Of a DNA stretch of 64,000 bases, positions 56,969 through 64,000 are shown piece after piece (within the stretch, counting starts at the first letter, position 1; every line of letters begins with the position of its first letter). Source of the stretch: Kiritimatiellia bacterium (GTDB lineage Bacteria > Verrucomicrobiota > Kiritimatiellia > UBA8416 > YA12-FULL-48-11); NCBI GenBank assembly GCA_028716365.1, contig JAQUPZ010000008.1:238058-302057 (forward strand). Direction: 5' to 3'. The notes beneath the pieces are model-generated. The model was not told the origin of the DNA and ran no database searches. It worked only from the letters and a program-made list of their open reading frames with translations. A program made the translations under genes and the position numbers.

Positions 56969-57442
56969 ATGAAAATACATATGTTGCTGATTCTGTTTAT
57001 AATGATTGTTACTGCAGGTTGTACTACCGTGGAAAGATCCGTTACGCCCGCAGACAGGGTAATGATCAGGATTCCCCCGAAACCAGCAATTGAATTAACA
57101 AAGATTCCAATTTCATCTCCAAATATTAAAAAAGGAGCCAAAGCAGGGTCTTTCGCGCTGGTGCGCATACCAGCTTATTCAATTGAACTAAAAGGATCAA
57201 ATGAAGTACGTATCAATAACCCCAACAGTTTTCCCACCCTCGTTATGATAAGGTGTGAGGAAAAGGGCATCCATGTCGAGATGCCGGCCAAGAGCATGAC
57301 TTCCGTTTACCTGCCCAATGGTGCATTCCAAATCTCATTTATATTTGCAAATGTTCCTAATGCAATCATGCGTGGCGATCATATCCACCTTCCGGCGCTG
57401 AATCGGCCCGAAATCGACATTCCAATTCCCCTGGATCACTGA
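56969..57442 (+). CDS. Lipoprotein of unknown function
   Basis: A 157-aa protein whose leader MKIHMLLILFIMIVTAGCTT carries a lipobox (TAGC, lipid Cys18). The rest is a beta-rich domain with RINNPNSFPTLVMIRCEEKG and ISFIFANVPNAIMRGDHIHL and ends IDIPIPLDH. SD aggag lies ahead. It directly follows tRNA-Arg. No homologous family is recognised; similar small lipoproteins are common in PVC envelopes. Confidence 0.7.
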   Translation: MKIHMLLILFIMIVTAGCTTVERSVTPADRVMIRIPPKPAIELTKIPISSPNIKKGAKAGSFALVRIPAYSIELKGSNEVRINNPNSFPTLVMIRCEEKGIHVEMPAKSMTSVYLPNGAFQISFIFANVPNAIMRGDHIHLPALNRPEIDIPIPLDH

Positions 57443-57539
57443 TGATTGCCTGTTTCTTTAATTGTAACTGAACGAGAAAATATTTTTATGATAGAATATT
57501 CAAACAAATGTTCGTTATTAATCGTTTTATATGTAAGAT

Positions 57540-58946
57540 ATGAGCATGATAAAGAAAGTTTTCCTTGTACTTATGCTATTCTGCACTGTTCGGTTTGTGT
57601 CAGGTTATGAGATTGACCCAGTAACCCGCTCAAATAATACGGCTGTTGTTAACAGGATTTTCAAAGAAAACCAGGAAAAGTATAAAAACAACCCCGATAT
57701 GCTTCTTTTGCCTGGATTACTTGCCGACCGCAAAACCAAACGGATAATACTGCAGGCGGAAGCAACGGGTATGACAGAAGGTTCACCTATTGAATTCTTC
57801 CTCATAGGTGAAAAAAGCGGGCACGGTTATGAATCCCTCTCTGTTTCTTTTGCCCAGCCAAGTGACGTTCAAAAAGCCCTGGAGTTTCTTGAAATGCAGG
57901 CCGGGAGACCCACAGATGCCAGAAAATGCTATTTCTGGCCCAAGGGAGAACGGGTGATCATGACTTTCGCATCCATGGATGCAGAAAAATCGCTGCGCCC
58001 CATCAGAGCAGAAAAGTTGGTCTTGGATTCACGTACAAAAAAAACGCTTCCGGAATACGGTTTGGTTTTTACAGGTTCAATAATGCTTGAGTCCACCAAC
58101 ATACCCGGGAAGAAAATATACGCCGTTGACGCAAAGGAACCCAATTCCATTGCTTCAACTTATAATGCTCTGGAAACCGTTATGGATGTGCCATTCGCCT
58201 GGTCACAAAAATCCGCCTATGGCAATATCCTTATCAATCCTGCACACATATTGAAAGCCGGTTGCCTGCTGGAAATTACCATCGAGCCTGAATATAAAGA
58301 CGGGAAAAAACGTGTTCTTGATCTTAAACTGGAAGTTACCACCAAGCCGGATACTGACATTAAAACACTTGATGATCTGGAATATCACCTTAAAGATTCA
58401 GACAACATGGAACTTAATAAAAAACTCTCTTTGAATTCTGTCCTGAAGGTTTTTGATTCAATTAATGACAAAGGACAGGATCCATTCGTGAGTCTCAATA
58501 TATCAGATGACATAACTATTACAGCTGTAGCTAAACTTTGTGCCATTTGTTCTACCATAGATACCGAGAAAGGTATCCGGATAGAACCACCGGCCAGCGG
58601 ACATCTCTATTACAGGGCTTTTATTCCCAATGAACAGCAACGTAACAGGGCAGAAAGATTTGCCCAGCCATGGGAATTCAGCCTGTCATTGATAAATTCC
58701 GGCATGGCAGGAGTGCTGACAAAAATAGATCAGTTATGGAAAAAAGATAAAATTGATCCTGATCTCAAAGCCACAGATTTTGTTGTCAACACGCCTCAGG
58801 ATTTGCAGAAAGAACTGAAAGAAAAAGGGCCTGGTATACCTGTAATTTTTGTTTTCGCAGACCCGCTCATTACCTATGGACAACTTATGAGCTTTATTAG
58901 ACCTGTTCTTGAATCATATCCCATGATTCATGTGTTCGTTAAATAG
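57540..58946 (+). CDS. Exported protein with YdjY-like and ExbD-like parts
   Basis: A 468-aa exported protein; start ATG 57540 (or 57546, MIKKVFLVLMLFCTV), signal peptide ending VSGYE. Residues about 50-125 (RIILQAEATGMTEGSPIEFF ... GHGYESL) resemble the YdjY domain; the C terminus (IPVIFVFADPLITYGQLMSF) resembles the periplasmic core of ExbD without its membrane helix. Both matches are by eye. No cofactor motif seen. Role in the envelope unknown; convergent with mutL. Confidence 0.6.
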   Translation: MSMIKKVFLVLMLFCTVRFVSGYEIDPVTRSNNTAVVNRIFKENQEKYKNNPDMLLLPGLLADRKTKRIILQAEATGMTEGSPIEFFLIGEKSGHGYESLSVSFAQPSDVQKALEFLEMQAGRPTDARKCYFWPKGERVIMTFASMDAEKSLRPIRAEKLVLDSRTKKTLPEYGLVFTGSIMLESTNIPGKKIYAVDAKEPNSIASTYNALETVMDVPFAWSQKSAYGNILINPAHILKAGCLLEITIEPEYKDGKKRVLDLKLEVTTKPDTDIKTLDDLEYHLKDSDNMELNKKLSLNSVLKVFDSINDKGQDPFVSLNISDDITITAVAKLCAICSTIDTEKGIRIEPPASGHLYYRAFIPNEQQRNRAERFAQPWEFSLSLINSGMAGVLTKIDQLWKKDKIDPDLKATDFVVNTPQDLQKELKEKGPGIPVIFVFADPLITYGQLMSFIRPVLESYPMIHVFVK

Positions 58947-58982
58947 TCCGTTCCTGGCCGTAATGGTTTTCTGCAGTTTCCG

Positions 58983-60785
58983 TTATTCTCTTCCAAATTT
59001 GCGGTTAAGATCCCTGAATGAAGTGAAGATCAGGGTGGGGCGACCGTGAGGACATGTATACGGCATTTCTGTCTGTGCAAGATCTACAACAAGCTTTTCG
59101 ATCTCTTCCAGATTCAGTTTATCCCGCATTTTTACTGCCGATTTACATGCCGCCTGGGCAATGGATTCTTCCCGCCATTTTTCATTACCACCACGTTTAC
59201 CGGACTGTTCCAGACTGTGAGCAATCTCAATAAGAAGTATTCGTGCAGAGGCATAACTGAAATAAGAGGGCAGGGCATCTACAACAAAACTATCTCCACC
59301 GAACTCAGAAATACCGAACCCCATTTTTTTGAAAAGATCCAGGTTCTTTCTGACTCGCAAAGCGTCGTCGGGCATTAGTTCCACTGTTTCAGGAAGAAGA
59401 AGACTCTGGGTCTGGACTTTTCCTTTAAGAACATCCGACATGAAACGTTCAAAGAGTACCCGTTCGTGAGCCGCATGTGGATCCATGACAACAAAACCAT
59501 CTTCGGTTTCAAGAACAACATACAAACTGCCGATTTGGCCCAACACCCGGCACCATGACCAAGGCGCATTCGCCAGAATCTTTTTCTCTTCTGTATTTTG
59601 TCCGGAAGACGCAACTTTCCCAGTCTGGGCTGATACTGTTTTTTCTGCATTTCCCATAACGGGCATGCGCGGATAACGGAATGTTCTGGTCGGAGGAAGA
59701 TTGTCTATCTTGAGCTGAATATCTGCGACAGCGGGAGTTTCCTGTTTTTTTTCATATTTGGAAGCTGTGCCAGCTGTCACTCCTGTTGTTTCGGACTTCA
59801 AGGCCTCACGAACCCCTGTAATAATAACATCCCTTACATCGTCCGGATGTCGAAAACGTACTTCCTTTTTGGTCGGATGGACATTGACATCAACCAGACC
59901 CGGGTCCATTTCCAACAGCAGGAAAACCGAAGGATGTCTGTCTGCAGGCAACAGTGTTCGATATCCCTCTCTCAATGCATAACTGAAAAGTGGAGCTCCG
60001 GCAACACGTCCATTAATGAAAAAATACTGTTCGTTTCTGTCTGCCCGGCTTGCGGCAGGTAGAGTTACGTATCCACGAACTGTTGTTTCGGCTGAGTGAT
60101 ATTCTACTTTCCTCAGGCTCTTCTGGAATTCCGAACCGAACAAGTTCCGAAGTCTGTTCTCGAGATCTGCGCCGGGAGCCAGCCTGTAAGTTTCTCTTCC
60201 ATCAACTTTAAGACTAATTCCGACCATCGGATGTGACAGCGCCTGCACGATAAATCCGGCCCGAATGTTGGAAAGTTCCGTCTGCTCGCCTCTCAGGAAC
60301 TTACGCCGGGCCGGCACATTAAAGAAAATATCCCGTACTTCTATGGATGTACCGGGTGGACAGCCTATGTCACGAACATCCGCCAGTTTTCCACCAGTGA
60401 CTATTATTTCTGTTCCCGTAGTTTCACCTGCACAACATGTTTTCATATGAAAACGGGATACAGATGCTATTGCAGCAAGCGCTTCGCCGCGAAATCCAAG
60501 CGTATGGATTTTTTCTATGTCATCAACATCGGAAATCTTGCTGGTGGCGTGGCGTTCAATGGAAAGGATGGCATCATCCCTGTTCATACCTGAACCGTTA
60601 TCGCTCACGGCCACCAGTTTCCGGCCACCTGTTGAAATTTCCACGTGAATCTGGGAAGCGCCGGAATCTATTGAATTTTCGACCAGTTCCTTAAGAACAG
60701 ATGCAGGACGATCAACTACTTCGCCGGCGGCAATCTTGTTGGCAACATGTACAGGCAAAATTCTGATGTGCGAATGGGAGCCCAT
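58983..60785 (-). CDS. mutL: DNA mismatch repair protein MutL
   Basis: A 600-aa MutL. N-terminal GHKL ATPase: ELVENSIDSGAS, VSDNGSGMN and LGFRGEALAAIASVS. After a linker rich in Thr/Pro (about 330-400), the C-terminal dimerisation domain carries DPHAAHERVLFE, a variant of the MutL endonuclease motif with Pro in place of Gln, plus ACKSAVKM and CPHGRPT, the other metal-site motifs. So this MutL probably nicks DNA, as in bacteria without MutH. MutS is not in the window. Confidence 0.95.
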   Translation of the reverse strand: MGSHSHIRILPVHVANKIAAGEVVDRPASVLKELVENSIDSGASQIHVEISTGGRKLVAVSDNGSGMNRDDAILSIERHATSKISDVDDIEKIHTLGFRGEALAAIASVSRFHMKTCCAGETTGTEIIVTGGKLADVRDIGCPPGTSIEVRDIFFNVPARRKFLRGEQTELSNIRAGFIVQALSHPMVGISLKVDGRETYRLAPGADLENRLRNLFGSEFQKSLRKVEYHSAETTVRGYVTLPAASRADRNEQYFFINGRVAGAPLFSYALREGYRTLLPADRHPSVFLLLEMDPGLVDVNVHPTKKEVRFRHPDDVRDVIITGVREALKSETTGVTAGTASKYEKKQETPAVADIQLKIDNLPPTRTFRYPRMPVMGNAEKTVSAQTGKVASSGQNTEEKKILANAPWSWCRVLGQIGSLYVVLETEDGFVVMDPHAAHERVLFERFMSDVLKGKVQTQSLLLPETVELMPDDALRVRKNLDLFKKMGFGISEFGGDSFVVDALPSYFSYASARILLIEIAHSLEQSGKRGGNEKWREESIAQAACKSAVKMRDKLNLEEIEKLVVDLAQTEMPYTCPHGRPTLIFTSFRDLNRKFGRE

Positions 60786-60850
60786 TTCTTTGTAGGATAG
60801 ATCGCCGTCTTTACCGAAGCAAGCCGGAATGCTACACGCTAAGGTAACTG

Positions 60851-62482
60851 TTACTTTGCCGGTGCGATCTTTATCTCGATGTCGCCGCTGTCCGCTTCCT
60901 TGTCTTCACCCTCCTGTACCGGCGGTTTGAAGGTAGGCAGATACCTGTAGTAAACCTCCAGCTGTAATGTACACAGACAAGTGTCCATCACCGGACCATC
61001 AGTAAAACCTTTGATTCCGGACGGCGGTTCCCAGTAGCCAATGTCATATTTCTTGCCTTTGGGACCGTCTATCGCCTCTTTTTCTATCTGCTGGTTCTTT
61101 ACAAGTTGAATGGAAAATTGCTTGTTCCACTTGTTCCATATGTCCCCGCCGCAATGAAACTTCGTCTGCGTCACATAATACCAGTAATAAATAGGGCTGG
61201 TCAGCCACGGTGCATCCCAGTCAAATGTCGCTGATTTCTCGAGCCATAATACTGCATTTCTGCATTCAGGATCACGGGCCGCTCCCAGCAACTGCAGACA
61301 CAAAACTCCAACACCAGTCAGACCGGTATATCCTGTAGTTGGACCGGTATATCCGAACGTGCCGTTCGCATGATAATTTTTCTTGAACCCGGCTATCGCT
61401 TTCTTCATTGCTTCGTTCAGGCCTTCATTCTCCAGGCCAGCCATCTTCGCCGCCTTCAACGCCTGCGCACACCAGCCCATGTAGGAAGTGTCGTCACGGT
61501 CTTCAGCATTACAGTTATAATTCCAGCCGCCGCTCGCATGTTGACCTTTTATTAAAATGTCCACTGCTTTTTCCGCCGCCGTCTTTAAAAGTGGTAATTT
61601 CATCATTCCATACGCTTCGCAAAGCGCATACGATGCTATCGGCTGAGTGTAATTATTTCCATCCCGGCCTTTGAAAAGACCACTTTGTTCCTGGTTGCTC
61701 ACCATCCACTTGATTGCTTTCTCAACCGTAGGCCCAAATTCCTCAGACGCCGGCGTCTCTCCATGCGCCAGGTACGTCAGTATCGCCATCGCCGTCATCG
61801 CCGGTTTACAGTTCTTCCATGAACCATCAGCCTGCTGGTTCTTCTTGAGCCATCTCAACGCCCTCATCACCGCTCCTTCGGTCACCCCCAAACCTATACC
61901 TCCACCTCCACCCCCATATGCCCTTAACGCTACCTCGCGTCCTCCCTTCGTCCGGTTACCATACAATCCCTTCATGATCACCGGACTCCTCGTCATCACC
62001 ACCGCAAACGGCACCACAGGCGTGTCCATGTCTCCGCCTACACCTACTCCCTGACCCGTATCCCCACTCGAAAACTCCTGCGGCGGCCCGGGCGTCGTTA
62101 TCTCCGACGCAACACCAGGCGCCAGATTAGGATCCAGATTCTGCATGTCCTTCAAGTCCTGCGGCTCTGGCGGCTTGAATTCCTCCACCTTCGCTTCTTC
62201 TATCTTCAGATCATCCAGCTTCGTCGTCGTCGGCTCCACTATGTTAACTTCATAGGATATGGCAAATTCCCGCGCACCTCCTTCTACATCCACAAATAAC
62301 GCACACAGCGCCACCAGCACACTGCTGAACATCGATATCGTCGTCGGACCAAACATGCATACCAGCGCATCCTTAGCATACCTGTATTCTCCCGTATCCT
62401 TCGGCGCCCGCAGTCCAACCCTTATCCTGCGCCATTGCTCCTTTAATGGCACATGCACCAGAAGATCCATCAGATTTCTCAT
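60851..62482 (-). CDS. Membrane-anchored prenyltransferase/squalene-cyclase-fold protein, copy A
   Basis: A 543-aa protein. Start ATG 62482 with GGGGAAGAG upstream (a TTG at 62497 is an alternative). N terminus cytosolic, one membrane helix (about 47-65, FSSVLVALCALFV), then a periplasmic Pro/Glu-rich, TonB-like stretch (EEFKPPEPQDLKDM), a glycine-rich linker, and an alpha/alpha-barrel of the terpenoid-cyclase type with repeats ALRWLKKNQQADGSWKN, MVSNQEQSGLFKGRDG, IKGQHASGGWNYN and DTSYMGWCAQALKAAK. It lacks the Asp-rich cyclase motif, so binding rather than terpene cyclisation is likely. Tandem with a near-identical copy upstream. Confidence 0.85.
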   Translation of the reverse strand: MRNLMDLLVHVPLKEQWRRIRVGLRAPKDTGEYRYAKDALVCMFGPTTISMFSSVLVALCALFVDVEGGAREFAISYEVNIVEPTTTKLDDLKIEEAKVEEFKPPEPQDLKDMQNLDPNLAPGVASEITTPGPPQEFSSGDTGQGVGVGGDMDTPVVPFAVVMTRSPVIMKGLYGNRTKGGREVALRAYGGGGGGIGLGVTEGAVMRALRWLKKNQQADGSWKNCKPAMTAMAILTYLAHGETPASEEFGPTVEKAIKWMVSNQEQSGLFKGRDGNNYTQPIASYALCEAYGMMKLPLLKTAAEKAVDILIKGQHASGGWNYNCNAEDRDDTSYMGWCAQALKAAKMAGLENEGLNEAMKKAIAGFKKNYHANGTFGYTGPTTGYTGLTGVGVLCLQLLGAARDPECRNAVLWLEKSATFDWDAPWLTSPIYYWYYVTQTKFHCGGDIWNKWNKQFSIQLVKNQQIEKEAIDGPKGKKYDIGYWEPPSGIKGFTDGPVMDTCLCTLQLEVYYRYLPTFKPPVQEGEDKEADSGDIEIKIAPAK

Positions 62483-62702
62483 ATCTCTTCCCCACAAAAT
62501 TACTACATGCTCATCACCGAAAGATTCGACAGCTTATTCTCACTGATTTCCAATGATACAACGCTTTTAAAAATGTGTTTCTTAGGAAAATATGTCACAT
62601 ATGTCTATCATTTTTTATAACATATATGTTGCGTAGGAATATCTGATCTGTATATAGAGACCGTTCGTTATGATATGAAGAACGTATTATTGGAAATGTG
62701 AA
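62483..62702. other. AT-rich gap between the tandem copies
   Basis: 220 bp of AT-rich sequence with near-palindromic pieces such as acatatgt and aacatatatgtt, likely the promoter/regulatory region of copy A. No small gene and no clear terminator for copy B is seen. Confidence 0.45.
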
Positions 62703-64000
62703 CTACTTTACTGCCGCCGCAGGTGCGATCTTTATTTCAATGTCGCCGCTGTCCTCTTTCTTGTCTTCACCCTCCTGCACCGGCGGCTTGAACGTTGGCA
62801 GATACCTGTAGTAAACCTCAAGCTGTAACGCACACAGACAGGTGTCCATCACAGGACCATCAGAAGCACCTTTTACACCGGACGGTGGTTCCCACCAGCC
62901 AATGTCATATTTCTTGCCTTTGGGACCGTCTATTGCTTCCTTTTCTATCTTCTGGTTCTTTACAAGTTGAATGGAAAACTGCTTGTTCCACTTGTTCCAT
63001 ATGTCCCCGCCACAATGAAATTTCGTCTGCGTCACATAATACCAATAATAAATGGGACTAGCCAGCCACGGTGCATCCCAGTCAAACGTCGCTGATTTCT
63101 CGAGCCATAATACTGCATTTCTGCATTCAGGATCACGAGCCGCTCCCAGCAGCTGCAGACACAAAACTCCAACACCCGTAAGACCGCCTACTCCGGGACT
63201 TGTATATCCGAACCCGCCGGCCGGAGAATAATTCTTCTTGAACCCGGCTATCGCTCTCTTCATTGCTTCGTTCAGGCCTTCATTCTCCAGGCCAGCCATC
63301 TTTGCGGCCTTCAACGCCTGCGCACACCAGCCCATGTAGGAAGTGTCGTCACGATCTTCAGCATTACAATTATAGTTCCATCCTCCACTTGCATGCTGGC
63401 CTTTTATGACGACATCAATTGCCTTCTCCGCCGCCGTTTTCAAAATAGGCAGTTTCATCATTCCGTATGCCTCGCAAACTGCATACGCTGCTATCGGCTG
63501 ACTGTAATTACTTCCATCCCGGCCCTTGAAGAGACCACTCTGTTCCTGATTGTCTACCAGCCACTTGATCCCTTTCTCAACCGTAGGCCCAAATTCCTCA
63601 GACGCCGGCGTCTCTCCATGCGCCAGGTACGTCAGTATCGCCATCGCCGTCATCGCCGGCTTGACGTTCTTCCACGAACCATCAGCCTGCTGGTTCTTCT
63701 TGAGCCATCTCAATGCCCTCATCACCGCTCCTTCGGTCACCCCCAAACCTATGCCTCCACCTCCACCTCCGTATGCTCGTAATGCTACCTCGCGGCCTCC
63801 CTTCGTCCGGTTACCATACAATCCCTTCATGATCACTGGACTCCTCGTCATCACCACCGCAAACGGCACCACCGGCGTGTCCATGTCTCCGCCTACACCT
63901 ACTCCCTGACCCGTATCTCCGCTCGAAAACTCCTGCGGCGGCCCGGGCGTCGTTATCTCCGACGCAACACCAGGCGCCAGATTAGGATCCAGATTCTGCA
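62703..64000 (-). CDS. Prenyltransferase/squalene-cyclase-fold protein, copy B (5' end beyond window)
   Basis: Partial: the frame runs from the stop at 62703 to the right window edge, with no start inside (the ATG at 63884 is internal, as the homologous sequence continues before it). Visible chain of about 430 residues starts in the Pro-rich linker (QNLDPNLAPG) and includes the whole repeat domain. It is nearly identical to copy A, differing at scattered positions (for example VEKGIKWLVDNQ against VEKAIKWMVSNQ) and ending with AAAVK. Same strand, 220 bp upstream of copy A. Confidence 0.85.
   Translation of the reverse strand, partial: QNLDPNLAPGVASEITTPGPPQEFSSGDTGQGVGVGGDMDTPVVPFAVVMTRSPVIMKGLYGNRTKGGREVALRAYGGGGGGIGLGVTEGAVMRALRWLKKNQQADGSWKNVKPAMTAMAILTYLAHGETPASEEFGPTVEKGIKWLVDNQEQSGLFKGRDGSNYSQPIAAYAVCEAYGMMKLPILKTAAEKAIDVVIKGQHASGGWNYNCNAEDRDDTSYMGWCAQALKAAKMAGLENEGLNEAMKRAIAGFKKNYSPAGGFGYTSPGVGGLTGVGVLCLQLLGAARDPECRNAVLWLEKSATFDWDAPWLASPIYYWYYVTQTKFHCGGDIWNKWNKQFSIQLVKNQKIEKEAIDGPKGKKYDIGWWEPPSGVKGASDGPVMDTCLCALQLEVYYRYLPTFKPPVQEGEDKKEDSGDIEIKIAPAAAVK

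Noticed and set aside
1..64000. CRISPR arrays, prophage, intact insertion sequences or rRNA genes
   Set aside because: No regularly spaced direct repeats, phage structural genes, transposases or rRNA-like sequence were seen anywhere in the window.

Overview
The window (64 kb, moderate G+C, no 16S/23S genes) looks like a chromosomal segment of an uncultured, Gram-negative, glycan-degrading bacterium of the PVC type (Planctomycetota, Lentisphaerota, Kiritimatiellota or a relative). The grounds are six Tat-exported sugar enzymes or sugar-oxidoreductase homologues, a Ser/Thr kinase with an N-terminal zinc ribbon and C-terminal leucine-rich repeats, membrane-anchored prenyltransferase-fold proteins in tandem, DUF1080 and PQQ-type beta-propeller proteins, and no SusC/SusD. 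The phylum is an inference; no marker gene here settles it. I see no prophage, no CRISPR array and no intact insertion sequence.

Layout. 1-2.9 kb: a two-component operon (GAF-PAS histidine kinase cut by the left edge, NarL-type regulator, single-domain receiver). 3.1-8.8 kb, minus strand: an exported beta-barrel-like protein, a sialidase-like propeller protein translationally coupled to a broken gene, a Tat-exported GHL10-like TIM-barrel protein and a class II aldolase. 8.9-15.3 kb: two zinc-ribbon proteins, a Tat-exported isomerase-like protein, a lytic transglycosylase, the kinase (with palindromic DNA inserted in its coding region) and a BrnT/BrnA toxin-antitoxin pair. 15.6-19.4 kb: a Tat-exported fucosidase-like protein, a DedA protein and a membrane glycosyltransferase-like gene interrupted by an in-frame TGA.

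19.4-39 kb is a minus-strand carbohydrate locus of ten genes: two GH2 enzymes, a GH5 enzyme, a GH110-like beta-helix, a GH29 fucosidase, a LamG-TIM protein, a DUF1080 protein, two Tat-exported Gfo/Idh/MocA oxidoreductases and one Tat-exported isomerase-like protein. Ordinary hydrolases therefore sit beside the protein families that carry out the oxidation/elimination/hydration route through 3-keto-glycosides, apparently outside the cytoplasm.

39-46 kb: a small secreted protein, an M1 aminopeptidase, and a complete carboxyspermidine route to spermidine (carboxynorspermidine decarboxylase, carboxynorspermidine synthase, and a convergent ornithine/lysine-type decarboxylase that would supply putrescine). 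46-51.6 kb: a PQQ-type propeller protein, a lone receiver that may be leaderless, then a compact four-gene operon (Gfo/Idh oxidoreductase, Asp/Glu racemase, PIG-L deacetylase, nitrilase-fold amidase) of unknown substrate. 52-60.8 kb: envelope proteins and lipoproteins, a sugar-nucleotide transferase, a DUF362 protein, tRNA-Arg(TCG) and mutL. 60.8-64 kb: two nearly identical tandem genes for membrane-anchored prenyltransferase-fold proteins, the second cut by the right edge.

The most notable points are the exported oxidative glycan locus, the unassigned four-gene amide/amine operon, the palindromic element read in frame inside the kinase, the recently homogenised tandem pair, and two otherwise coherent genes interrupted by single in-frame TGA codons.
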